DNA of 64,000 bases from Glandiceps talaboti (taxonomy: Eukaryota; Hemichordata; Enteropneusta; Spengelidae): assembly GCF_964340395.1 (NCBI RefSeq), contig NC_135549.1, forward strand, positions 23,803,342 through 23,867,341. The letters are read 5' to 3'. Below the pieces are notes generated by a model. The model was not told the origin of the DNA, did not search any database, and was given only the letters and a program-made list of their open reading frames with translations. Shown piece by piece: positions 1 to 9,459 of this stretch. Numbering within the stretch: the stretch's first letter is position 1; every line of letters begins with the position of its first letter. The translations under genes were made by a program, and so were the position numbers.

Positions 1-882
1 TTGATTGGCATTATCCAGTTGTCTATCTTTACTGCATTCTACATTTAACTTTTCAGCTTTCCACTCAAAAGCATACTTGCTTTTCTCTTTCGCACTCAGT
101 TTCTTCCATTCTATTAATAATGTTTTGAATAAATCCTGAGTCTCTCTGAATGTACATTTCTTGGTCTGTGACTTTAGAATCTCCCTCCTTCTTTTAAAAG
201 CAAAATGGAGAGCAGCATTTCTTGCAACTTTCTGTTTATTCTTTATTTGCACATTTTTGTTTCTGTTTTTCCTCTTTTTGTGTTTTGTCATCATTTTGGG
301 GACTCTCCTGAAGTGCTGATCCACTAAGCTAATTTTAAATGAACTTACTTTCAGACTGTCAAAGGTAAGTTTATAATCCTTGAGTGGAAGCCGTCTACCA
401 TTGTTCAGTGAATCATATATGAAACTGTAGTTCACGATGTAATCGTTTCTTTTGATAGCTGTTTTCACAGTCGATGATACATCTTTTTTCATATTACATG
501 AAGAAGGAACTAATACGACATACTTTTTTGTTGACTTTCGTTTGATATTTCCAAAGGGCAATTTTTTCCTGATTCGACCACCATGGTGTGTGATAAGTTT
601 TTTCAATGTTTCATGAGTCATTTTTGTATTGTTGAACTTTGGCACAGTGCCAACACACACAAATGAGATCTTCCCAAATAGTGCCAGATTGACATTTGCT
701 TCGTTCTCACCAGTTATTAATACAGGACTTGCAGCAGTCAACTGCTTTCTAACCCAGTGCCCACGATATACTTTCTGAATAATAAGGGCAGCTGAATGTT
801 TCCTACAATATTCATCAAAGGCTATCGATGCAGCTGCTTTCTGACTGGCATCACTACATTTACCTTTTCCCCCCGAGAGAAT
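1..882 (-). pseudogene. IQ + BRCT-like + HMG-like C-terminal segment, runs off window start
   Basis: The minus strand is open from 882 to the window edge (about 294 codons), with no start codon of its own. Residues 31-46 read AALIIQKVYRGHWVRK, a good IQ (calmodulin-binding) motif. Residues of about 68-155 look like a BRCT domain: a hydrophobic core, a THHGGRI turn, then a YVV strand. A basic linker full of K and R leads to residues of about 200-270, which resemble an HMG box (WKKLSAKEKSKYAFEWKAE). BRCT and HMG modules usually act in chromatin or DNA binding. The frame differs from the segment at 992-2290, and the shift falls in a GGGGGGAAAAGG run near 870, so this copy looks frameshifted. It is probably the C-terminal part of the same large protein. 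The domain calls are by eye; whether it is a mobile-element gene or a host gene is unknown. Confidence 0.55.
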
Positions 883-991
883 TCATGTGATATCTCAGGT
901 TTTTCCAAAGGTGAAAAAACTGAGATAAAATTGGGTCCTGTTTGTGTGCTCCACCGTGTCTTGTAGAGTGGTTGAAATAGAACCGTGCATG

Positions 992-2290
992 CTAGTAGTT
1001 GGTGTGTTCCCCACCCTGAGATTGAAATCTACCAACTGGGAAAGGCAACGTTTCCATCAACTGAGGTATCACATCAATATACTTCATCATATAAGGTGTT
1101 AGTGCTGCATAGCTATAACGAAGTCTGAATAATTGGAAGAATATTTCTGCATGTTGTTTGTATTTAGTTTTATCATTGCATGTATGTGAAAAAATGTAAT
1201 CATCTTGTTTAATGGAACCCTCTGGCCGACCTGAAATTAGAGTTGGTTCTTTGCTATCACTTATGATTTGAGTCATGATATAAAAACTTTCCCAAATTAA
1301 TTTGATGAACTCAAACTCTGTGTAGAATTGTTGAATTCCCAAGGCTTTCCTAACATGTTCTGGTAGTGTAACATGGTAAACATCATTTGACAGAACTCCT
1401 GAGAGTGGATGAGGGAAAACACATTCTTCTCCTTGTGGGGGAGGACTAATAATCGCTAAGGCATGGTCACAATTCAAAGTTATAGGCTCTAGCTCTCCTT
1501 TAGCATTGAACAAGATCTTAAAATTGCCATGACGCACACCTCTAAGAGAAATGTTTTGTTCTAATACATTCACTTTGTCTTGAATATATTGCTTTGCATT
1601 TACTCCCCTTTGTTCTGCCTTATTACCTTCAGATAAAATATTTCTCACCTCTAACTGGAGTAGTTTTTCAACACAACGTGCCATACCATGTAGAGTGCAC
1701 ATTACAGTTCTATCTATAGGTATACTAGCTAGTAAAGAATGTGGATGAGACCGTGAAATTGGTTGGATAAAGTCAGTTCTCAGCCCACTGACTGCACAAG
1801 TCAAATTTTTTGACTCTTTGTCAGCCTTGTGATAAATGTTCCAACCTGTATTGGTAGTAGGACCGAGGTTCTCGTCATCAAGTATGGCCTCTAAAAACAT
1901 CTCATCACCTGACAAGTAAAACTGACAATTTCTTTTAGATTTCTTTGCAACAAACTGGTCCAAAATACCTTGTAACCCTAGATTTTCTTCAAGGTTGTCA
2001 CGTGAGTCACTCTCATAAAAGATGTGAATTGGCCAAATTTCATTTTTACTTTGGTAACTGAACGTGTGTAAGCATAACTCATTTGATAGACAATTCAGAG
2101 ACAAAAATTTACTCATTCTCCCTCCTATCTCACGCCCATCCCCATAAATTTTCCAATGCTGAACATTTTCCCTTTCCAAGAAATGATATTTGAACATGAG
2201 GGCCTGAAACACCCTTTCTGGATCAATACACCAGCCTGTAGCAGTGCGCCTAGGTAATAACACATGGAAATATATTGTCCATAGACGAAT
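992..2290 (-). pseudogene. unrecognised large-protein segment with in-frame stop
   Basis: An open frame of about 430 codons lies on the minus strand. There is no ATG at its upstream end (the frame opens after a TGA near 2295), so it is an exon or an internal part of a longer protein. It contains the strings HWKIYGDGREIGGR, IHIFYESDSRDNLEENLG and, just before the stop, GRFQSQGGEHTNY. The TAG at 992 looks premature: the same frame continues past it with a coherent protein-like stretch rich in H, R and F (about 990-875) before meeting the frameshift that leads to the IQ/BRCT segment. I cannot name the family. The layout, with several unrelated DNA-associated modules in a decayed frame next to retroelements, suggests a multidomain transposon protein, but that is inference. 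Confidence 0.45.
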
Positions 2291-2815
2291 TCATGCTGAC
2301 GTTTAGGGAAAGCAAATCCATGATGACTAATCTTGTTGAGAAAGGGAAGAGAAAATATGACTCTTCTGAAATAGAAGAGGTGATTCAGTATTATTTATAG
2401 TGTAATACAATACCCTATATGTTGTGGTAAGTTGTGCTTCCTAACCCTGTTAGTACTTAGTAGCAATCATTTCTTTATATTTAGTGGACTAATTCAGACA
2501 TCAGTTTGCAACTTTGAAATAAGCCCACTCGGTGAGTTCCTTGACTTGTAGATAAAACACTTTTTTTGAGAGAACTTTGATCATCACAATTTACTATAAT
2601 CAGCTGTCAATGACGATTTGCCTTAAAGTATGATATGATGTTAATATTAAAACAACCTATAAACTTGTAGTCAAAATTACACTTTTTACCTCCTTTTTAT
2701 GATAAATGCCTCCTGTTTCATGACAATCGGTAGTTATATGTGTAAGTGAAGTTTCTGTCTACTTATATTTCCATACTGAAAAGCCAACTCTAATTTTAGC
2801 AAGTGTCCATGTATT

Positions 2816-3061
2816 TCAAACAGGACAGAAAATTGAGTTATTACAACGGGTTGTACCTTCTAGTTCTTCAATAAATATCTCAAAGCTGTACATTGTTGAT
2901 TCCTCTTTGCTTTTCCGGTTACTACCTTCTTCACTGTAGGAAACAGTGTAGAGCTCCTTGAACTCTGTCCTCTTCAGTTTCTCACCAGAATACACAAAGA
3001 GAGGCATGAACTGCCTTGGATTTCTTTTCATGAGTTGATGGAGCTGCCCAACATCATCCAA
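2816..3061 (-). pseudogene. short fragment, possibly HECT-like (G2E3-type) remnant
   Basis: An 81-codon frame holds a coherent protein-like segment. It includes a YSEEGSNRKSKEES stretch followed by an aromatic and acidic helix (EIFIEELEG). This recalls the segment before the catalytic part of HECT-like domains in invertebrate G2/M-phase E3-ligase-like proteins, where a similar EEGSN..KEE pattern occurs. The match is from memory of the family and is weak. There is no catalytic cysteine region. The fragment may belong to the same broken multidomain gene as the segments at 1-2290. Confidence 0.25.
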
Positions 3062-3855
3062 TCCTTAGGCAAACTGATTTTCCACAGCAGAGGTTCTATC
3101 GTAGAAAATATATTTACAGTGTAAGTGAACATGAACAACGGTCATTAAAATTCAACTGTTTAATAATTTGGATAATAAGCAATAAATTGAGATAGGCAAA
3201 CAGGTTAGAGTTATGCTGACAGTTAGAACACATGTTCTGGGTTGTTCGTCTGTTCCTGTCCATTCATCTAGAGTGTCACGTCAACAGTCAAATGCAAGGT
3301 ACAATTGTACAACCGTCACTGTGACATTGCTTAGCCTGTACATGCAGATGTTGTATGACGTTTAGAAATCCACATCAAGTGCTGACAAATAATCTTGTGT
3401 TGAATTTTTAACAATTCTGAGTAAATCTGAATAGTATGTTTTGTAAGTTTTGATGTTAATGGTCTTTGAATTTGTATCCCTCTGAACTATATGTCATACA
3501 ATTTCAAAAACTGACAGAAGATACAGACTAGTAGTTTACTTACCTGATCAACACCAACTACTTAAGTAGCAGACTCAAAACTTCCTCTTTCTGCTCAAAC
3601 TTTGTGAAATAAATATCAGAATAGCCAACATCTGCTACCCAGTCACCATGTGTGAAAATAAAAGTCTTCATGTCTTCTTCCGAACAGCAATTCTGCAACT
3701 AAAGAGTTTTCATGTATTCAATCAACAAGTCAATGAATCAGCCATAATAGGTCTTTTATATAACAACAAAAACAGATTTGGGGATTCCACTTCTGTACGT
3801 CTGAGAAATTGCTTCTGTCAGAGAAATCGTTTCTGTTGCGGAAATGTCTGACATC

Positions 3856-3999
3856 GCGGAAATTGCTTTGAAACTCTGTCATTGAGAGCGCTGAAATTGC
3901 TTTGAACTCTGTCATTGAGAGCGCTGAAATTGCTTTGAAACGCCCAGTCATTGAGAGTGCTGAAATTGCTTGAAACGCCCAGTCATTGAGAGCACTGCA
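3856..3999. repeat. minisatellite, about 4 units of 33-37 bp
   Basis: Four adjacent units share the pattern GAAATTGCTTTGAAA followed by a variable core (CTCTGT or CGCCCA) and GTCATTGAGAG. The first two units have one core and the last two the other, so the array grew by unit duplication and then diverged. Confidence 0.8.
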
Positions 4000-4453
4000 T
4001 TAGAAAACCAGTCTGGTAAAGAAATGATGTTTGCGACCCCACCAATGAGATGTTTGAATTAGACCAAATCATATATACTCAGGCAATGTAACAACCTTAT
4101 GATAATATGCATATCAGTCATGTACCCATTTATGGCCATTAAATCCTGAGTAGCTCTGGGTCACCAGGGGCCACAGGTATATATACACCATCACACACGC
4201 CAAGACAACAGGCACACACACAACTTGGTGTTTGGGTCAAGTAGGGAGTAGTTTATTGAAAGAGAACAAAACTAATAATATCCAGTCCTCTCTCAAAACT
4301 GAGCACAGGTGTCAGCATACTGAAAGGGAGAGGACTGGTCCATTGTACAAATACTCTAAACTACAATAAATGCTAAAACTAAACTTTCTATAAACTACAC
4401 TAATTACTCCCAAGGACCCAAACACCGTAGTAGTGGAGAGAGTATCGTAGAAA

Positions 4454-5352
4454 TTAGGAAAGGTTAGAAGGTAGTTGAGAAGCAAACTGGACGGAGGATT
4501 TAAGACGCAAGGGCAGGGATGGATGTAAATATTTACGAAAGGAATCACTCTTCCAGTCACCTAGCAATTTGATTAATTCATTTGGGAGTCCACACTGTAA
4601 GGCCCAGGAGGCCCCTCCTCGACGAAAACTATGAGTGGAGTAATGGTGAACATCAGGGACCAAAGTCGTTAATAATTGCGTTAGACGGCGAGTGAAGTAA
4701 GGGGCTGTAAGTGGGGATTGAGGTAAAGAGGAGGGCAGGGGGAAGGCCGGTCCCGCTGAGGGGGGTGGGGGGTGGGGGGAGGTGGGAGAAAGTGTGAATG
4801 CAGATATAACTGCCATCACTGGGCATAGAGGGTGAGGGGAGAGGATAGGGAGAGGGATGATGAATTGTCTGTCTTTAGTCTGAATAGTTTTCGACCAACG
4901 AACACGTAAACCAATACCCCAGGAGAAAGCTAAACAGTCAGAACGGGTCAGGTGGCGGGACGGGTCAAAATTTGAGTCAGACATGGGAACACATTGGACT
5001 TACGGAACAGACCAAAGAAAAGCACAAGGCAGACAGCCCAGAAAACAATATCTAGAGGAATAGAGAGGTTCAGTTGTTCCCGGATGCCCAACAAGAGAGT
5101 GGGGGAAATAGGGAGCTTGCGACAAACAGCAGTCCCCTTACAACGTGCCATACCTTTCAGGAGAGTTGACAATTGCCAATTGCCAGACACTGGGTTTGGG
5201 TGACCACATTCAATGTGGAGGAGGCGGACAATGTTGAGGTACTGTTTAATGGAAGAGACGGCAAGGCGCCGAGAAAGGTAAGCTGCATAGCGACATAGGA
5301 CAGTGCTATCGACAGGGACAGGGGTGTAACCAAAGGTTAAGCAGAAAGCTAG
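4454..5352 (-). pseudogene. tyrosine recombinase of DIRS/Ngaro-type element, frameshifted
   Basis: Would integrate the circular cDNA by site-specific recombination. The N-terminal part lies in one frame (5352 to about 4985): a SAM-like core-binding domain with the RRLAVSSIKQYL helix, ending in GLFRKSNV, which carries the first catalytic Arg. The rest is in another frame (4984-4454): the second Arg in HSFRRGGASWA, a Trp in GDWKSDS, and the nucleophile Tyr in FRKYLH. All the recognisable catalytic positions are present but a one-base loss near 4985 separates them. A long Pro/Ser insert (LSPTSPHPPPPSAGP) lies between the two catalytic halves. The first frame overlaps the RT stop by a few bases, as is common in this group. 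Confidence 0.85.
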
Positions 5353-7085
5353 TTAGGATCGACGATGAACGGATTATGTGGCTTTTGTGGAGGAAGCGAA
5401 TGCCTGTCCACGATAGTAGGAGACTGCCATGTCAAGGTCCCCTTCCAGCTTCTTGAGCCCAGTACCTGGGGAAGAAGGACAGAGAGGACAGCATCAGACA
5501 TATGATTAGAAAAAGAAGAAATGAATAAGGGTGGGGAGACAAGTCCCGACTGGGACTTGAGGAGAGTAAATAAACGCAACCACTGGCCTGGTTGGTGAAG
5601 CCGGGATATAGCATCCGGAAGCACATTAGATTTACCTGGGATATGTAAAGCTTCAACATGAAAATTAAAACAGACAGACAACCAGAAGAGTTCCCGAAGG
5701 GCGGACATCACAAGGGGGTGCCTAGATGTCCCGGAATTGATATTGGCCATAGCCACCTGACTATCAGTCAGGAAAAGAACTGTCTGATTTGCCCAACAGG
5801 GGGCCCACCGGCGAGCAGCTAGCAAAACAGATAGGGCTTCCTTATGGTTGATATGTAGGGACTCTGCAGAAGGCCAGTCACAGTCCCAGCGTGTGTACTG
5901 CCAGTCCCCCCTGTAGTAGATACCAGAGGCCATATTACAGGCATCCATATGTACATCAGTGATGGGGCGGGGATCAATAAATTTATGGGTGCCATTGAAC
6001 ACATGGAGGTAACGAAGCCACCAAGCAATATCCAGATGAAAATCCTCAGACAAAAGAAGCTTGTGGGATGGTTTGCATAACTTATTCATGTTATCAAGCA
6101 CATGGCGGAGGAAAGTTCTACCTCCTTTGACAACACGGCAGGCCCAAGCAAGTTTACCAGCAAGCGATTGTAATTGGCGGCGGGAAGCACGTTTACGGGA
6201 AGAAAATTCCAGCAGGAGGAGGTGAAGCTCATTGAGCTTAGCAGGCGGCAATTGTAAGGTAAGGGATACAGTGTCAATATCAATAACCAGAAAGGTGAGT
6301 TTCTGAGAGGGGCCAACAACTTTGTTCCAAGCAATATAAAACCCAAGTTTACGGAGCAGGCGAAGGAGAGTATTGAGAGCAGCTACACATGACTGGTAAT
6401 CATCAGCGATGATTAAGAAATCATTGAGATATACCACTAGGGCATTGTAATTTCGTCGGGCCATCATTCGACGGACACTCTGAGTTATCCTATGAAAAAC
6501 ATGTGGGGCTTTACGGGCACCAAAGGGGAGGCGGGTATCATACATGAAAGTGGGGTCACTGTCACCTGAAAAAGTCCATTGGAGGCCTGTGGCAGGGAAA
6601 TTGGAGGGATGGATTTTAACAGATCGATAAGCAGACTTAAGGTCCACTTTGGCCATATAGCAACCCTCGGAAAGTAGACTGACAGCATCATCAATGGTTT
6701 GGTATTGAAAGGAATCAAGGGAGGCATAATCATTTATTGACTTACCAATCGGTTGACTGCAGTCATGAATGAGTCTGATATCAGGCGAATTGGGCTTAGG
6801 GATGGCACCAAGGGCACTGACTATAGTGGGTTTGTCTTTGGTGACAACATAATGGCCTTCAGCAATTTCAATATGAATTTGTTTCTCAACTTTGGTACGA
6901 TTATGGGCAGTAGCTGAGCGATAGTTGGCAGTAAGGGCAGGTTGAATATTAGCATTGTGATCGATAATGTGAAACCCATTGACTATACCATCTAGTAAAA
7001 ATTCCTTATCTGGGTCATTGACAAGCTCTTGCTGCCAAGCTGCAGGGATTAAGCCAGAAGAGGGAATGGGTTTGGGAAGAGACAT
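5349..7085 (-). CDS. reverse transcriptase-RNase H of DIRS/Ngaro-type element
   Basis: Copies element RNA into DNA. The first ATG is at 7085, giving 578 residues. RT motifs in order: GAIPKPN and RLIHDCS (palm start), MAKVDLKSAYRSV (motif A, first catalytic Asp), LPFGARKAPHVFHR (motif B), then VVYLNDFLIIAD (motif C). The usual motif is YLDD; here the first Asp is Asn (codon AAT), which should abolish polymerisation. A later FLVIDIDT, normally FLGIEIDT, also loses a conserved Gly. RNase H follows with an apparently full acidic set: DVHMDA, HINHKEAL, LFLTDSQVA and LPDAIS. The frame itself is uninterrupted. It sits 17 bases after the gag stop. Despite the open frame I consider the copy inactive. 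Confidence 0.88.
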   Translation of the reverse strand: MSLPKPIPSSGLIPAAWQQELVNDPDKEFLLDGIVNGFHIIDHNANIQPALTANYRSATAHNRTKVEKQIHIEIAEGHYVVTKDKPTIVSALGAIPKPNSPDIRLIHDCSQPIGKSINDYASLDSFQYQTIDDAVSLLSEGCYMAKVDLKSAYRSVKIHPSNFPATGLQWTFSGDSDPTFMYDTRLPFGARKAPHVFHRITQSVRRMMARRNYNALVVYLNDFLIIADDYQSCVAALNTLLRLLRKLGFYIAWNKVVGPSQKLTFLVIDIDTVSLTLQLPPAKLNELHLLLLEFSSRKRASRRQLQSLAGKLAWACRVVKGGRTFLRHVLDNMNKLCKPSHKLLLSEDFHLDIAWWLRYLHVFNGTHKFIDPRPITDVHMDACNMASGIYYRGDWQYTRWDCDWPSAESLHINHKEALSVLLAARRWAPCWANQTVLFLTDSQVAMANINSGTSRHPLVMSALRELFWLSVCFNFHVEALHIPGKSNVLPDAISRLHQPGQWLRLFTLLKSQSGLVSPPLFISSFSNHMSDAVLSVLLPQVLGSRSWKGTLTWQSPTIVDRHSLPPQKPHNPFIVDPN

Positions 7086-7102
7086 TGACACTGGAGGGGT
7101 AT

Positions 7103-7609
7103 CTAGTTTTTTGGGGCAAACCGTTCATGGTCGACTTTGGAATGGGATTTTCGGCATGAGGGTTCTAGGCAGACGTGAGCGTACGTACAACAGGGCCCAA
7201 ATTTACAAGCCCCCTTATTGAAACCAATGCAAATTGGTCTGCCAGAGGTAGAATCAATAGGGGCAGAAGGACGAGATAGGGAGGATTTGGTGAAGGTAGT
7301 TGACCTGGTGGAAGAGGGAAGAAAAGTGGAGGATTTCTCCCGCAACATAACAGTAGTAAGATGGGGGATATCACTACCCCATTGAAATGAATATTGTGCC
7401 TGTAGTTGCCTATATTGGCGGTCAAACAGGAGAACACTTGTCCAAGTAAATCGGTCTGCCAGCTGGTAAATTTTGTCAGTGTAGGCAAGATAACCTTTGG
7501 TATTTAGGGTGTCAGATTGTATAAGTCGAAATAAGATACGAGCATTGGCTCCAGACCATTGACTTGGGGAGACATTCTCCAGTTTGACCTTTTTTGAACC
7601 CTGTTCCAT
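7103..7609 (-). CDS. gag C-terminal part with Cys/His zinc-binding region
   Basis: 168 codons from an ATG at 7609. The C-terminal 40 residues carry CIGFNKGACKFGPCCTYAHV followed by a second Cys/His cluster (CLEPSCRKSHSKVDH), a CCCH-like zinc-binding arrangement typical of DIRS/Ngaro Gag proteins. Upstream is a helical segment (WSGANARILFRLIQSD) and a Ser/Thr/Pro linker. The same protein continues upstream in other frames (see 7640-8401), so this ATG is probably internal. The likely role is RNA binding and particle assembly for the element. Confidence 0.75.
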   Translation of the reverse strand: MEQGSKKVKLENVSPSQWSGANARILFRLIQSDTLNTKGYLAYTDKIYQLADRFTWTSVLLFDRQYRQLQAQYSFQWGSDIPHLTTVMLREKSSTFLPSSTRSTTFTKSSLSRPSAPIDSTSGRPICIGFNKGACKFGPCCTYAHVCLEPSCRKSHSKVDHERFAPKN

Positions 7610-7639
7610 TATAAGTTTGGAGCCATCAGGAGCAACGTT

Positions 7640-8401
7640 AATTATATGTTGTTCTGATGACGCCCGTCATAGAAATAAAATCAATGATATCAAAACACTT
7701 CTCACCTTTAGTGTGAATACTACTCATATACACAAGAGGGTCTAGATCCACCCTAGCAAATGGAGACGAGTGTGAAAGCCTAGTATTAAAAGAATTAGAG
7801 TCATTGTTCGTGTGAAATTGTTTATCAAGCAGAGCATCGAGAGACGTCGCGTTACGGGTGGTGGTTTTTGAGGATCCAATGAAGCTAGTAGATGCCTGAG
7901 ATCAGCTCCTCCTTCGATGTTACCGTGTGTGGTTGCACTCCCATCGGCCATTGTCATGTTGTTATTGGGCGCCGTCATGTTGTTGGTTGTTGGTCCTTGT
8001 GCGCATGCTCTGTGAGTCTGCCCGGAAGCACTGGAGGATGCTGGGTGCTGAGTCTGTGAGGCCGTAGTGTTGAGACCCAGATTGGTGACCTGCTTCGTGG
8101 GGGGTCTTCTTATCTCAGCCACTGCTGCAGGAAGAAGGCGACGTTGAGCCAGAGGGTCAATCTTCATTGTTGTTATGTCGTCCTCCTTGATGAGTCGAAT
8201 GGACGCCATGGATGTGAAGCCAAAAACCACCAGTCTATCTAGCGTGAACGTCCCAAGGTCTGAGTTGGACGCCCACTGCTGAACGTCGAGGGGCACATCG
8301 GTCCGTACTTCAGAGATCAGGTTACGTCGCTCCGGAGTGGAGAATAAGTCCGCCGATGACGAGAACTGCGGGATTGACCCAAACTCTGGGTCAATCGACA
8401 T
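7640..8401 (-). pseudogene. gag N-terminal part, two frameshifts
   Basis: Starts at an ATG at 8401 (MSIDPEFGSIPQF). The first frame runs to about 7850 and then becomes nonsense. A second frame continues with plausible Gag sequence (DALLDKQFHTNND, then FARVDLDPLVYMSS) to about 7650, and a third frame joins the zinc-binding part at 7609. Low-complexity N/T/M-rich sequence sits near the middle. Two frameshifts within about 800 bases show the copy is old or was damaged on insertion. Confidence 0.65.
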
Positions 8402-8639
8402 TGTGCTTGTTGTGGTACAGAGTCTAAATAGTGGCAATGTAATGATACGACGATGGTACAGTGCAGTAGTCTGAATGGCAGTAGAAACAGCGTGGCGTGT
8501 ATAGCGTTCACACAGAGAAGCGAAAAGCCAGCTGCTCTAGCATAAAAATGCTGCTTGCAATGCTGCTGCTGGACGCTGAATGAAATTCATTTCAAAATAA
8601 AGTCACAGGTCAACTCTGTTGACAAAGATAAGGCTAATC

Positions 8640-8877
8640 CTTAAACACTGAAAACTATTGGATGGTTGAGTATATATACAGACAGGCTGTGCTACCCTGG
8701 ATTTAAAACACGTTAAAAATTAACTTGGCCATAAAGGATTAGTAGATAAATCAACATATTATTTGATCATGCTGTTGTTAGCTCCTGTTTGTGAGTAAGT
8801 AGTATAAATGTGAATTTTTACGTTAACTGAGGTAAAACATGCCAAATTTCTGAATATGATATTTCTGGATCGTAACA
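8640..8877 (-). mobile_element. partial 3' LTR of an LTR retrotransposon
   Basis: The minus-strand sequence starting at 8877 (TGTTACGATCCAGAAATATC) matches the start of the LTR at 17380-16697 (TGTTATAATCCAGAAATATT) over roughly 110-150 bases, including a shared ACTACTTACTCACAAACAGG block. It is preceded by a polypurine tract. A TATATATA lies near 8680. The far end was not located; the DIRS-type element begins within a few hundred bases. Confidence 0.7.
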
Positions 8878-8893
8878 CTCCACTCCCTCTTTC
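8878..8893 (-). other. polypurine tract
   Basis: On the minus strand the 16 bases directly before the LTR start read GAAAGAGGGAGTGGAG. This is all purine except one T and sits exactly where plus-strand priming occurs in LTR retroelements. It identifies the LTR at 8877 as the 3' copy. Confidence 0.75.
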
Positions 8894-9459
8894 AACTGAA
8901 AGTAGGTCCTACTACTTCGGAGTACCAACAGGAGGAAACATCAACATTTGAAAATGTGTGATCATAGTTGAAACACTTAAAATAACATAAGAAGTTATTG
9001 AAAATTAATGTCACGAGTAAAGTAAAATAACAATCACGTACTTGTAAATTCAGAAATAAACATACATAAAGTATTAAATATTGCATTTTAAAATAATCAG
9101 AAATTTTAGTATCAATATATATGTCCATTATATGAAAACACACAATATATGTCCTTTATAATCCAATATATTTCAATATAGTGCACACAGTCTAATAAGC
9201 TAAGTAGCGAGTTGAAAAACTGCTGGTCACAAAAAGGTAAAGTAAGTAAGCATGGCATAATATATAATCAGAAAATGATGTATTTAAAATGCGATACTTA
9301 ACAAATACAAACGATACAAAATCAAAAACTTAAATGAACTTTATAAAGTAAATTGATCCATGTACCTTAAATCAATATACTTCGTCAGGTAGCATGTTAA
9401 TTGGTCAATAAGGTTGAGCAAACGTCGGCTATGGAGTCTGTTTAAAAGCTAGAATGTAA

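Larger units (their letters stand above)
2291..4200. other. mostly non-coding interval with one minisatellite
   Basis: Apart from the 81-codon fragment at 2816-3061 and the minisatellite at 3856-3999, I see no supported gene. Short open frames around 3.65-3.95 kb overlap the minisatellite on both strands and are artefacts of it. Confidence 0.5.
4200..8450 (-). mobile_element. DIRS/Ngaro-type tyrosine-recombinase retrotransposon, decayed
   Basis: Minus-strand order is gag (8401-7103), reverse transcriptase plus RNase H (7085-5349), then tyrosine recombinase (5352-4454). This order, with a tyrosine recombinase instead of a DDE integrase, defines DIRS-order elements. No methyltransferase domain is visible between RNase H and recombinase, which fits Ngaro/PAT better than DIRS-1. 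The gag and recombinase frames are shifted and one RT catalytic residue is changed, so this copy is almost certainly inactive. I could not find the split terminal repeats expected of the group; the outer limits given are approximate. The upstream end abuts an LTR fragment at about 8640-8877. Confidence 0.85.

Noticed and set aside
3730-3951. 73-codon frame with repeated FKAISALSMTE
   Set aside because: Translation of the 3856-3999 minisatellite.
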